From an uncultured Clostridia bacterium (GTDB lineage Bacteria; Bacillota; Clostridia; Oscillospirales; Ruminococcaceae), in the NCBI GenBank assembly GCA_947631445.1, contig CANRLN010000017.1, positions 1 through 35,571 of the forward strand: a stretch of DNA of 35,571 bases. Reading direction: 5' to 3'. This document shows positions 8,546 to 16,746 of the stretch, piece after piece (position 1 is the first letter of the stretch; every line of letters begins with the position of its first letter). The notes below the pieces were generated by a model. The model was not told the DNA's origin. It saw only the letters and a list, made by a program, of their open reading frames with translations, and ran no database searches. The translations under genes were made by a program, and so were the position numbers.

Positions 8546-9457
8546 TTATTTATTCTCATCTTTATCCGATTTTATATTTTTGGCGATTTTTGCAATCCGT
8601 TCCAAACGGTGATTAGCTCCGCTTCTTGAAATCGGAGGGTTCATATGCTTTCCCAGTTCCTCAAGACTATATTCGGGAAATTCCAATCTTGCCATTGCAA
8701 TTTCTTGAAGGGGTGATGTAAGGTTTTCAAGTCCTATTGTTTTCTGGATAAGTTCAATATTTTCAACCTGCTCACAGCTTGCTTTAACGCTTTTGTTTAT
8801 ATTGGCATTGTCGCAATTCATAACACGGTTTACCTTGTTGTGAATTTCCTTTCCTATTCTTGCGTTTATATGCTCGTAAGCACATTTGGTCGCACCAACG
8901 ATAAAAAGCAATTCTTCAATGCTTTCGCTTTCCTTTATATATATCATTTTTCCTTGTGAATTTTCCGAATATTTAAGCGAAACCTCATAAAATTCCCAAA
9001 CAAGGTTTATAAAAGAATTGCAGATGTCCTCGTTTGGAAAGGTTATCTGAAAATGATATTTTTTTTCAGGGTCATTAATACTACCGCTTGCAAGAAAAGC
9101 CCCCGCTATAAACGAACCGATATATTTTTGTTTAGGCAGATTATCTTGGTCAATGCTTATCGGAAAAGCAAGATTTACTGCTGACAAAAGCTTTTCAAGC
9201 GACTGTGGATTTACCTCAAGAGTAAACACGCTTCCTGATGGAGAAACACTTGTGATGACGCTCCCTTCTCCGGCAAGCTTTATGACGTTTTTTTCAAAGA
9301 AGTTTTTTACCATGTCATTTTCGGTTATAAAACAAATTCCCTTTTCGCTTATATTTTTCAGCGAACAAATTATGCCCTGCATTATTGCTTTAGCTTGAAC
9401 AGGGTTTGAAACATTCTGTATTATCTCCTGCTTTACCTTATAAGAAAACGTAGACAT
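8546..9457 (-). CDS. whiA: WhiA-family DNA-binding protein
   Basis: 303 residues, usual WhiA length. The N-terminal two thirds is the degenerate LAGLIDADG-like fold (FIAGAFLASGSINDPEKKYHFQI at about 114-136). The C-terminus is the helix-turn-helix with the family-typical run LGKHMNPPISRSGANHRLER at about 265-284. WhiA is a sporulation regulator in actinomycetes; in Firmicutes it is linked to cell division and chromosome segregation. The ATG at 9457 has AAAGGAG nine bases upstream. In many Firmicutes yvcK (glucose/UDP-sugar-related) lies between rapZ and whiA; here whiA directly follows rapZ. Confidence 0.96.
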   Translation of the reverse strand: MSTFSYKVKQEIIQNVSNPVQAKAIMQGIICSLKNISEKGICFITENDMVKNFFEKNVIKLAGEGSVITSVSPSGSVFTLEVNPQSLEKLLSAVNLAFPISIDQDNLPKQKYIGSFIAGAFLASGSINDPEKKYHFQITFPNEDICNSFINLVWEFYEVSLKYSENSQGKMIYIKESESIEELLFIVGATKCAYEHINARIGKEIHNKVNRVMNCDNANINKSVKASCEQVENIELIQKTIGLENLTSPLQEIAMARLEFPEYSLEELGKHMNPPISRSGANHRLERIAKIAKNIKSDKDENK

Positions 9458-9508
9458 TTTTTGTTGCTCCTTTGCTTGTTTTACATTCTTAATTCACTAA
9501 TATATTTT

Positions 9509-10366
9509 TTATTTTTCAATATCTCTATGATTTACTCTCACTCTAAGATTATGCGATTTAAGTTCTTTTGCAACAGCTTCAGCAAAGGTTACACTTCTGT
9601 GTTTTCCACCCGTGCAACCAAACGCTATAACCAGTTGACTTTTTCCCTCTTTCTGATAAAGCGGAATAAGAAAATTTATAAGCTCAATAAGTTTTTTAAG
9701 CAGTTCCTGCGATTGTTCAAATTTCATAACATATCCCGAAACCTCGGCAGAAAGCCCTGTTTTGTGGGTAAGCTCGGGAATATAGTAAGGGTTGGGCAGA
9801 CATCTTACATCAAAAACCAAATCCCCCTCGCTAAGACCGCCATATTTAAAACCAAAACTCATAACCTCAATGCCAAGAAAATCATTTGAATTTTCAAGAA
9901 ACATGGAATATATTCTCTCTTTAAACTGACTGTTGCTTGTAACAGAGGAATTTAAATAATAATCGGCAATAGCCTTAAAACCCTGTAACATTTTTCGTTC
10001 GGTGGCAATAGCTGTTCTTATATTTCCTGCCGATTGCTCATTAAGAGGGTGTTTTCGCCTTGTTTCCTTATATCTGCTTACTATAACATCATCATTTGCA
10101 TCTATAAATAATATTTTCACATTTTTGTTTTCGTGTTTTAGATTTTCGACAGCGTCCTTAAACTGTGGAAAAAATTCACCCCCTCGTATATCCACAACAA
10201 AAGCAACCTTGTTAATTTTGCCGTCTGACTTTTCGCACAAATCCATAAATTGTGCAAACAGTTGAGGGGGCATATTGTCAATGCAATAATAACCTATATC
10301 CTCTAAAACATTAACTGCTGTTGATTTTCCTGCACCCGACATACCTGTAACTATTAAAACTTCCAT
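9509..10366 (-). CDS. rapZ: RNase adapter RapZ / nucleotide-binding protein
   Basis: 285 residues. The N-terminal P-loop is GMSGAGKST at about residues 8-16, and the C-terminal domain carries the family signature GCTGGKHRSV. In E. coli RapZ steers RNase E to the small RNA GlmZ and so controls glucosamine-6-phosphate synthesis. In Gram-positives (YvcJ) it binds and hydrolyses nucleotides and is linked to envelope metabolism. The ATG at 10366 is chosen because AGGTGG lies five bases before it; a GTG three codons upstream falls inside that ribosome site. Neighbours are murB upstream and whiA downstream, the conserved Firmicute order. Confidence 0.96.
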   Translation of the reverse strand: MEVLIVTGMSGAGKSTAVNVLEDIGYYCIDNMPPQLFAQFMDLCEKSDGKINKVAFVVDIRGGEFFPQFKDAVENLKHENKNVKILFIDANDDVIVSRYKETRRKHPLNEQSAGNIRTAIATERKMLQGFKAIADYYLNSSVTSNSQFKERIYSMFLENSNDFLGIEVMSFGFKYGGLSEGDLVFDVRCLPNPYYIPELTHKTGLSAEVSGYVMKFEQSQELLKKLIELINFLIPLYQKEGKSQLVIAFGCTGGKHRSVTFAEAVAKELKSHNLRVRVNHRDIEK

Positions 10367-10396
10367 TTTTTCCACCTTTCTTAAATATGATATTTT

Positions 10397-11347
10397 CTAT
10401 TTTATATCCTGCGTAAAATCATAATCAAATGGTATAATTTTAACCTCGCAATCAAGAAAATATCCTGTTTTATCAAGAACCGTTTTTTGAACATATTGAA
10501 TTACGTCTTTTAAGTCTTGTGCGGTTGCATTGTCATAATTTATAACAAAACCTGCGTGCTTTTCCGACACCATCGCACCGCCGACCCTATAACCTTTAAG
10601 ACCACAATCATCAACCAGTTTTCCTGCGAACTGCCCCTCAGGACGTTTGAATGTTGAACCTGCTGATGGGAAATTGAGCGGCTGACTTTTTCTTCGTCTT
10701 TGAATATGGTCGTCTATTTCTGCCTTTATTTCATCTTTATCGCCTTTTTCAAGCTTTAAAACACAGCTGGTTATTATCTCGCCATTGTGATGAAAAATAC
10801 TGCTTCTGTAAGCAAACTCAACCTCTTGTTTGTTCCATTCGTTTATATTGCCGTTGCAATCAATACTTCTCACAACTTCAACAACATCTTTCATTTCTCC
10901 GCCATAAGCTCCGGCGTTCATATTAACCGCTCCGCCGACCGTTCCGGGGATACCAAATGCAAATTCAAGTCCCTTAAGCGAATGGGAATAACAAAATCTA
11001 CAAAGGCTTACAAGCGAACAGCCCGCCTCAACCTCAACAGTTGTTTCATCAATAAGCTTTATCTCCGAAAACTTTTCTTTTACAAGTATAACAACCCCGT
11101 CAAAGCCCTTATCATCACAGATAAGATTGCTTCCTTTACCCATTATCAGCAAACGCACACCAAGTGAATTGGTAAAATTAAAAATTTCCGCCAGCGACTG
11201 CTCACTGCACGGCTGAACCACCAACGGACAGTTTCCGCCGACCTTTATTGTTGTAAATTTGCTAAGCGGTACATTCTCATAAACTATACAGTCAAGTTTC
11301 TCTGCTTTTTGCTTAACCTGCAAAAAAGCGTTCTCTTTGTTTTGCAA
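10397..11347 (-). CDS. murB: UDP-N-acetylenolpyruvoylglucosamine reductase MurB
   Basis: About 316 residues. The FAD-binding part shows KVGGNCPLVV, GKGSNLI and GIPGTVGGAVNMNAGAYGGE. The substrate domain shows AYRSSIF and the proton-donor segment PSAGSTFKRPEG, which holds the catalytic Ser. The enzyme reduces UDP-GlcNAc-enolpyruvate to UDP-MurNAc with NADPH, the second committed step of peptidoglycan synthesis. There is no ATG. The best start is TTG at 11347 with GGTGG five bases upstream; TTG at 11359 or GTG at 11356 would add three or four residues but overlap that site. It lies about 180 bases after hprK, with a hairpin in the gap. Confidence 0.95.
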   Translation of the reverse strand: MQNKENAFLQVKQKAEKLDCIVYENVPLSKFTTIKVGGNCPLVVQPCSEQSLAEIFNFTNSLGVRLLIMGKGSNLICDDKGFDGVVILVKEKFSEIKLIDETTVEVEAGCSLVSLCRFCYSHSLKGLEFAFGIPGTVGGAVNMNAGAYGGEMKDVVEVVRSIDCNGNINEWNKQEVEFAYRSSIFHHNGEIITSCVLKLEKGDKDEIKAEIDDHIQRRRKSQPLNFPSAGSTFKRPEGQFAGKLVDDCGLKGYRVGGAMVSEKHAGFVINYDNATAQDLKDVIQYVQKTVLDKTGYFLDCEVKIIPFDYDFTQDIK

Positions 11348-11412
11348 AAGTTCCACCAACCTTTATATATCTAATATACACAAAATTTAATTTTTATAAA
11401 TAATATATTTTT

Positions 11413-11439
11413 TATTTCCCCGCCGTAGGCAGGGAAATA
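11413..11439. other. Compact hairpin between hprK and murB
   Basis: An 8-bp stem (TATTTCCC with GGGAAATA), a C/A mismatch, then GCC/GGC closing a GTA loop. On the plus strand a T-run follows about eight bases later; on the minus strand, the direction of hprK-murB, A-rich DNA follows, so it is not a classical terminator for hprK. A related hairpin lies at 34655-34700. No clear promoter for murB was seen in the rest of the gap. Confidence 0.6.
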
Positions 11440-11524
11440 CCATTACTTTTTTGTAAATTCAGCCAAACCAAAGGCAACACAAAAATTAAAAAATTACTTT
11501 TTATATATTTTTTTACGCCCCAAG

Positions 11525-12484
11525 TTAAAAATCTTCCCAACTCTTTACAGTTTCTTTCTTTTCCATTTGAAGTCCCAAATTTGAAAGAAGTTCCTGAGCA
11601 GCGTTATAGCCCATTTTCTTTTGACGATTGTTCATTGCAGCAACCTCCATTATAACCGCAAGATTACGTCCTGGTTTGATTGGAATGGTAAGGCTTGGAA
11701 TTTTGACGCCCAAAATGGTTGTATATTCATTGTCAACACCCATGCGGTCATAAACTTTATCCTTGCTCCATGGCTCAAGCTGAACAATCAAATCTATTTT
11801 TTCTGTAACCTTGACAGAACCCATACCAAAAAGTCGTCTTGTGTTGATAATTCCAATACCACGAATTTCAAGAAAATGTCGAATATTATCAGGGGAAGAA
11901 CCAACAAGGCTTATGTTGGATACCTTGCGGATTTCAACAGCATCGTCCGCAACCAGTCGGTGACCACGCTTTACAAGCTCTATTGCCGTTTCGCTCTTTC
12001 CAACTCCGCTCTCACCAACAATCAAAATTCCCTCACCATAAACTTCAATAAGCACACCATGGCGGGTTATTCTTGGGGCAAGATGCAGGTTTAAAAATGC
12101 AATAAGTGCTGCTATAAAATCGGTGGTGCTTTCTTCGGTTCTTGCAAGCGGAATTTCATATTTCTTTGCAAGTTCAAACATTTCGGGGAAAAGCTCGTGC
12201 CCCCTTGCCACCACAAAAAGTGGGATTTTCTTGGTGAAAAGTGTCTCGATTTTGTCACGTCTTTCTGCCTCGCTAAGGGTTGCAAGATAAGCAAACTCCA
12301 TATTTCCGCAAACCTGTATTCTATCATTGCTGAAATATTCATAAAAACCGCTAAGCTGAAGTCCCGGACGGTTACAGTCATTGTTATAAACAAGCAGATT
12401 TTCGGGGTCGCTTGGCATATAAAGAGATTCAAGTCGCATTTCTTTTAGAATTTTCGCCACACTAACACTATAAACTTCTGGCAT
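11525..12484 (-). CDS. hprK: HPr kinase/phosphorylase
   Basis: 319 residues, usual length. An N-terminal domain of about 130 residues precedes the catalytic part. The latter has RHGVLIEVYGEG (His at about 142), Walker A GESGVGKS at about 157-164, the catalytic VADDAVEI at about 178-185 and the C-terminal LEIRGIGIIN signature. The enzyme phosphorylates HPr (and Crh) on Ser46 in response to glycolytic intermediates and reverses this with phosphate, which controls CcpA-dependent carbon regulation. The ATG at 12484 has GGAGG about nine bases upstream. A probable substrate, the HPr-like protein at 18375, is in the same window but in a separate unit. Confidence 0.97.
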   Translation of the reverse strand: MPEVYSVSVAKILKEMRLESLYMPSDPENLLVYNNDCNRPGLQLSGFYEYFSNDRIQVCGNMEFAYLATLSEAERRDKIETLFTKKIPLFVVARGHELFPEMFELAKKYEIPLARTEESTTDFIAALIAFLNLHLAPRITRHGVLIEVYGEGILIVGESGVGKSETAIELVKRGHRLVADDAVEIRKVSNISLVGSSPDNIRHFLEIRGIGIINTRRLFGMGSVKVTEKIDLIVQLEPWSKDKVYDRMGVDNEYTTILGVKIPSLTIPIKPGRNLAVIMEVAAMNNRQKKMGYNAAQELLSNLGLQMEKKETVKSWEDF

Positions 12485-12522
12485 AATAAATTCCTCCTAT
12501 TATTTAATTTTAAAAAATATTT

Positions 12523-13800
12523 TTATTTATTCAGCATTTTATTTGCTGCAATAAGTATTCCTGTTTTTGCCGTATGATAGGTAAGCCCACCTTGCAACCA
12601 AACAGCATATGGTTCTCTCATTGGTGCATCAGCCGAAAGTTCAATTGATGCTCCCATTGTGAATGTTCCTGCTGCCATGATAACCTGACTTTCATATCCG
12701 GGCATATCCCAAGCTTCGGGGGTGACAAAAGAATCCACCGGCGAACCTGCTTGAATACCTTGACAGAATGCCACTACATTTTCGGGGGTTTTAAGTTCAA
12801 TTGAGGCTATTATATCTGTTCGCTTTTCACCAACAGCAGGGGTGGTTTTATATCCCATTTTGTTCATAAGACTGCAAGCAAATACAGATGACTTGACCGC
12901 ATTTGCAACCACGGACGGCGAAAGGAAAAATCCCAAAAGCATCTCACGATTTTGCCCAAGGGTACAGCCCACCTCTTTTCCCGTGCCAACACAAGCAAGC
13001 CTATCCGCACATTTTTCAATAAGCTCTCTTTTACCACATATATATCCACCGGTTGAGGCAATTCCACCGCCCAAATTTTTAATAAGACTACCTGCCATTA
13101 AATCTGCTCCAACAGCAACTGGCTCTTTTTCCTCCACAAATTCGCCATAGCAATTATCAACCATTACTATTATATCTGGATTAGCCGACTTTGCGGTCTG
13201 TGCAATTTTGCCGATTATCTCAACATTTAAAGATGGTCTGAGAGAATATCCTCTTGAACGCTGAATATAAGCAACTTTGGCGGTTTTTGCTTTTTCGGCG
13301 ATTTTTTCATAGTCGGGAGCTTGATTGTTCAAAAGCGGAACTTTATCAAAATTAATTCCAAAATCTTTTAAAGAGCCGTCACCTTTTTTATAGTCCGCTC
13401 CAATTCCAATAACAGATTCAAGGGTGTCATAAACATCTCCGGTGCAACTAAGTAGTGTATCCCCCGGTCTTAAAATAGCAAAAAGCATTGTTGACAGGGT
13501 GTGTGTGCCATTGACGAAAGTGTGACGAACAACAGCGTCCTCTCCGCCCAATGCTTGTGCAAAAACTCCATCCAGTTTATCCCTGCCCTCGTCCGAATAG
13601 CCATATCCGGTTGTGCCTTTAAGGCTGACCTCACTGACATGATTATCAGCAAATGCCTTGAGAACCTTTTGAGAGTTAATCTCACAAATTCGGTCAATTT
13701 CGGCAAACTGCTCAGCACATTCCTTTTCTGCCTGCTCTGCAAGTTCCAAAAGTCCTGCATCTATATTAAAAATATTATTATTTAAATTATTATTTTGCAT
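12523..13800 (-). CDS. Methionine gamma-lyase family protein ('aluminium resistance' family PLP enzyme)
   Basis: 425 residues, matching the Met_gamma_lyase (PF06838-type) family. The PLP fold is visible: GYGYSDEGRDKLD near residue 65, VNGTHTLS near 97, the cofactor-binding Asp in VMVDNCYGEF (about 215) and the Schiff-base Lys in GSLIKNLGGG (about 241). Members are annotated as carbon-sulfur lyases or aluminium-resistance proteins, but substrates are poorly established. It often neighbours hfq/miaA or cell-wall genes in Clostridia; here it sits between a GNAT gene and hprK. The ATG at 13800 has AAAGGA about 13 bases upstream, a slightly long spacing, and overlaps closely with the GNAT stop (13806). 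Confidence 0.93.
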   Translation of the reverse strand: MQNNNLNNNIFNIDAGLLELAEQAEKECAEQFAEIDRICEINSQKVLKAFADNHVSEVSLKGTTGYGYSDEGRDKLDGVFAQALGGEDAVVRHTFVNGTHTLSTMLFAILRPGDTLLSCTGDVYDTLESVIGIGADYKKGDGSLKDFGINFDKVPLLNNQAPDYEKIAEKAKTAKVAYIQRSRGYSLRPSLNVEIIGKIAQTAKSANPDIIVMVDNCYGEFVEEKEPVAVGADLMAGSLIKNLGGGIASTGGYICGKRELIEKCADRLACVGTGKEVGCTLGQNREMLLGFFLSPSVVANAVKSSVFACSLMNKMGYKTTPAVGEKRTDIIASIELKTPENVVAFCQGIQAGSPVDSFVTPEAWDMPGYESQVIMAAGTFTMGASIELSADAPMREPYAVWLQGGLTYHTAKTGILIAANKMLNK

Positions 13801-13805
13801 ATTAA

Positions 13806-14588
13806 TTAATTTTTCCTTTCAATTACAAAATCCTCAGCAATTTTAACAAAGCCTATTTCTTTATAATAGCTCATTCGATTGCTTCTTGCAAAAAGCACGG
13901 CAGTTATACCCTCCCTTGCAAGTGCGTCCCCCAAACTATAAAGCAGACTTCTTGCATAGGTTTTTCCACGATATTCGGGCAGGGTTGCAACGTGTCCCAC
14001 AAGTGCAACATTATCTTCTATATACTGAACGGTTGCCGTTGAAACATTTTCAAGCAGATAAACGCTTGAAAGATTTCTTCTCACCCTATGGGAAGTATCG
14101 GTCAGCCATATGGGATAAGCCCTTGCTATTTCTGGAAAAGATTCTTTTAAAATTGCATAAACAGATTCAAGTTTTGGGTTTTTTTGTATAGTAAGACCCT
14201 TTTTCTGATTTTTATGCACAAACTGAAAGCTTGCTCTATCTTTTAGCAGATAATTATCTTCTGAGCTATTTATAAGTTTTATAAGCCTTGGAGAATAAGC
14301 ACAATCTATTTCAAGGGTAAAAGGACTATAAAGGTTAGCAAAGACAGACAGCTCCTCAAGCATCTTTTCGCTTAGTTTTTCGCCTTTTATAACAGCTACT
14401 GTCATGGTGGAGTTAAAAATACAAATAAGCCCACACACTGCCGTTTCCTTTATCATAAAAAACTTACAAAAATTATAAGTATTAGAATAGGCTTTAAAAT
14501 TCGATTTTATCTTGCGTGAGTAGTGGCACTTTTCCAGCAAGCTTAAATACTCCTCTATTTCATCTTTGCTAAATATTTCCTTTATCAT
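13806..14588 (-). CDS. GNAT-family N-acetyltransferase
   Basis: 260 residues. The C-terminal third is a GNAT fold, with the acetyl-CoA pyrophosphate-binding motif A in VATLPEYRGKTYARSLL at about 200-216 and a following SNRMSYYKEIGF segment typical of the last strand-helix. The N-terminal half is not obviously related to known domains and may be a degenerate second GNAT half. The substrate cannot be predicted. The ATG at 14588 has AAGGTG nine bases upstream. The close spacing to the PLP enzyme suggests co-translation. Confidence 0.88.
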   Translation of the reverse strand: MIKEIFSKDEIEEYLSLLEKCHYSRKIKSNFKAYSNTYNFCKFFMIKETAVCGLICIFNSTMTVAVIKGEKLSEKMLEELSVFANLYSPFTLEIDCAYSPRLIKLINSSEDNYLLKDRASFQFVHKNQKKGLTIQKNPKLESVYAILKESFPEIARAYPIWLTDTSHRVRRNLSSVYLLENVSTATVQYIEDNVALVGHVATLPEYRGKTYARSLLYSLGDALAREGITAVLFARSNRMSYYKEIGFVKIAEDFVIERKN

Positions 14589-14629
14589 CTTTTTTTCACC
14601 TTAATATTTTTTTGTAACAACAAAAGAGT

Positions 14630-15661
14630 TTATTTTTTAGTTTGATTTTGAATTTGTATATGACTTATAAGCCCTGAGGTAAGTTCAACCACACTTTCAA
14701 AATCTTGTAGGTCTATGACACATGAGGGAGAATGAATATATCTGCAAGGCACGGAAATTGCAAGCACTGCCGAACCGCCTCCACGGTTTTGATAAGCCCC
14801 TGCATCATTTCCACCTGCTATTTTTGTTTTGGTTTGAACCTTTATATTTTTCTTTTTGGCATAGTCCATGCAAATATTATATAAACGGCGGTTGTATATA
14901 GTGGAATTGTCCATAAATGAAACAACTGCACCGCCACCAACTTCACAACATTTATCCGCTCCAATAGTGTTTGGCAAATCTCCTGCCGTTGTCGCCTCAA
15001 CAACAATAACTATATCTGGTTGAACCCTTTGTGCCACAGCAGATGCACCACGCAAGCCAACCTCTTCTTGAACACAAAAAGCAAAATATGTGTCATATTC
15101 AAGCTCTTTTTTAAGAATTTCAAGCAATGTCGCACAACCTGCTCTATCATCAATAGCCTTAGATTTAAAGCAATCGTTGCCAAATATAAACTGTTCGTTC
15201 TCAAAACAAAGGCTATCCCCCACACGGAAACTATTCTGAGCATCTTCCCTTGAGCTAAACCCTGTAAAAAATTCAAGGCTCTCTATCTCAGGAACGTTTT
15301 TTCTTTCTTCCGCCGAAACATGGTGTATTGGGGTGATAATTGGAACGACAAGTTTTTTGCAGGAAGGGGCAAAAAGTCGCTTGCCCACAACGCTGGCGGG
15401 GTCAATTCCGCCCACGGGACTTGCCTTTATATTTCCATTTTCACAAATATAATTTACAATAAAACCAACCTCGTCCATATGTGCCGACAAAAGCATTTTT
15501 TTGTCGGGAGATTTTTTGCCCTTTTTGAAAACAATAATATTCCCAAGCGGGTCTTTTTCGGTTGAGGTTATACCCTCAATTTTTTTTAGTTCGTTTAATA
15601 TAAAATTAGCAACCTTATGTTCGTTGCCACTTATCGCATTGAGTTTACATAAATTTTCCAA
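14630..15661 (-). CDS. M42 family metallopeptidase (aminopeptidase), copy 1
   Basis: 343 residues. The two-metal site of M42 aminopeptidases is present: SAHMDEVGF, KAIDDRAGCATL, the catalytic base and ligand in QEEVGLRGA, VEATTAGD and a late His in CRYIHSPS. Members form large tetrahedral cytoplasmic complexes that trim peptides; old annotations as endoglucanase are wrong. The start is a TTG at 15661, supported by AAGGAG eight bases upstream, and it lies two bases after the stop of the second M42 gene. The two are probably co-translated and could form a hetero-complex. Confidence 0.94.
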   Translation of the reverse strand: MENLCKLNAISGNEHKVANFILNELKKIEGITSTEKDPLGNIIVFKKGKKSPDKKMLLSAHMDEVGFIVNYICENGNIKASPVGGIDPASVVGKRLFAPSCKKLVVPIITPIHHVSAEERKNVPEIESLEFFTGFSSREDAQNSFRVGDSLCFENEQFIFGNDCFKSKAIDDRAGCATLLEILKKELEYDTYFAFCVQEEVGLRGASAVAQRVQPDIVIVVEATTAGDLPNTIGADKCCEVGGGAVVSFMDNSTIYNRRLYNICMDYAKKKNIKVQTKTKIAGGNDAGAYQNRGGGSAVLAISVPCRYIHSPSCVIDLQDFESVVELTSGLISHIQIQNQTKK

Positions 15662-15663
15662 AA

Positions 15664-16680
15664 TTAAAACTCCTTAACAAATTCACTTATAAGTTTAGCC
15701 GTGTTTTCCAAATCTTTAAGACTTACAATTTCTGTTGGTGTGTGCATATTGAGAATGGGATAAGAAATTGTACAGGTTTTTATACCGCCCATTGATGTTG
15801 AAATAACATCAGCAGTTGTGCCGGTGGTTTCTGCAAGCACTTCGGTTTGCACGGGTATCTTGTGCCTTTCCGCCGTGGCAATAAGCCCTCTTGAAAGTTC
15901 TTTGGAGAGTGTTGGAGAAATTCCAACCATTGCCCCACCTCCAAGTTGTGCCGATTCCCAAGGATTAATTCCCGGGGTGTTTGCGAAAGAGGCATCTACT
16001 ATAAGGGCATAGTCGGCATTGAAAGTGTTTGCCTTTGCCCCACGAAGTCCAACCTCCTCACATTTTGAAAACATTGCACGAACAAATACATCTTTGCCCT
16101 CAAGCATTTTCATTGCAAGCAGAACCGCAACCACACCGCCACGGTTATCAATAGCTTTAGCCGTGCAGAAATCGCCATTAATCATCTGGCAGGTTTTAAA
16201 TATAACGGCTCCGTCCCCCAAATTTATGCTTGCCTGAACCTGCTTTTGGTCAAGACCAGTATCAACCCAAATTTGCTCAGTAGCTTTACCCATTTCGCCC
16301 GTGCCTTTGACAAGGTGCGGGGCAACCGAACAAATTACACCATCAATATTGGTTTTGGAAAATATCTTAACCGCCTGACCTTTAAGCACCCTGCTGTCTA
16401 TTCCCCCACAAGGGGCAAGGCGAACAAATCCGCCTTCAGCAATTTCCACAACCCTGAAACCTATCTCATCAGCATGGGCTTCCAAAAGCACCGATTTTTC
16501 AAGCTCAGGGCTGTTCATCTCCACAATAAGATTGCCGAATTTATCATAAAATATATTACTTGTTTCAAAATTATCCTTTATGATACTTCTGATTTTTTTA
16601 AAGACCCTATCCTCATCTCCACTGACACCACAGGTTTCGCAAAGGGCTTTAAGAAGTCTAAAAACTTCCGACTGGCTCAA
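15664..16680 (-). CDS. M42 family metallopeptidase (aminopeptidase), copy 2
   Basis: 338 residues, clearly related to the downstream copy but diverged. Metal-site motifs are EAHADEIGF, KAIDNRGGVVAV, KCEEVGLRGA, VDASFANTPG and the last His in LNMHTPTE. All expected ligand positions are present, so it should be active. The start is TTG at 16680 with AAGGAGG eight bases upstream; an ATG inside that spacer is out of frame. Tandem M42 copies are common in Clostridia and archaea, where paralogues differ in residue preference and can co-assemble. Confidence 0.94.
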   Translation of the reverse strand: MSQSEVFRLLKALCETCGVSGDEDRVFKKIRSIIKDNFETSNIFYDKFGNLIVEMNSPELEKSVLLEAHADEIGFRVVEIAEGGFVRLAPCGGIDSRVLKGQAVKIFSKTNIDGVICSVAPHLVKGTGEMGKATEQIWVDTGLDQKQVQASINLGDGAVIFKTCQMINGDFCTAKAIDNRGGVVAVLLAMKMLEGKDVFVRAMFSKCEEVGLRGAKANTFNADYALIVDASFANTPGINPWESAQLGGGAMVGISPTLSKELSRGLIATAERHKIPVQTEVLAETTGTTADVISTSMGGIKTCTISYPILNMHTPTEIVSLKDLENTAKLISEFVKEF

Positions 16681-16746
16681 AAATCATTCCTCCTTACAAT
16701 TGTTATCTCTTTTCTTTCTTAACTACTAACCATTAATTATCAATTA

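Noticed and set aside
13470-13785. Frames on both strands within the methionine-gamma-lyase-family gene.
   Set aside because: They lie wholly inside a well-supported 425-residue PLP enzyme gene and lack ribosome sites or recognisable motifs.
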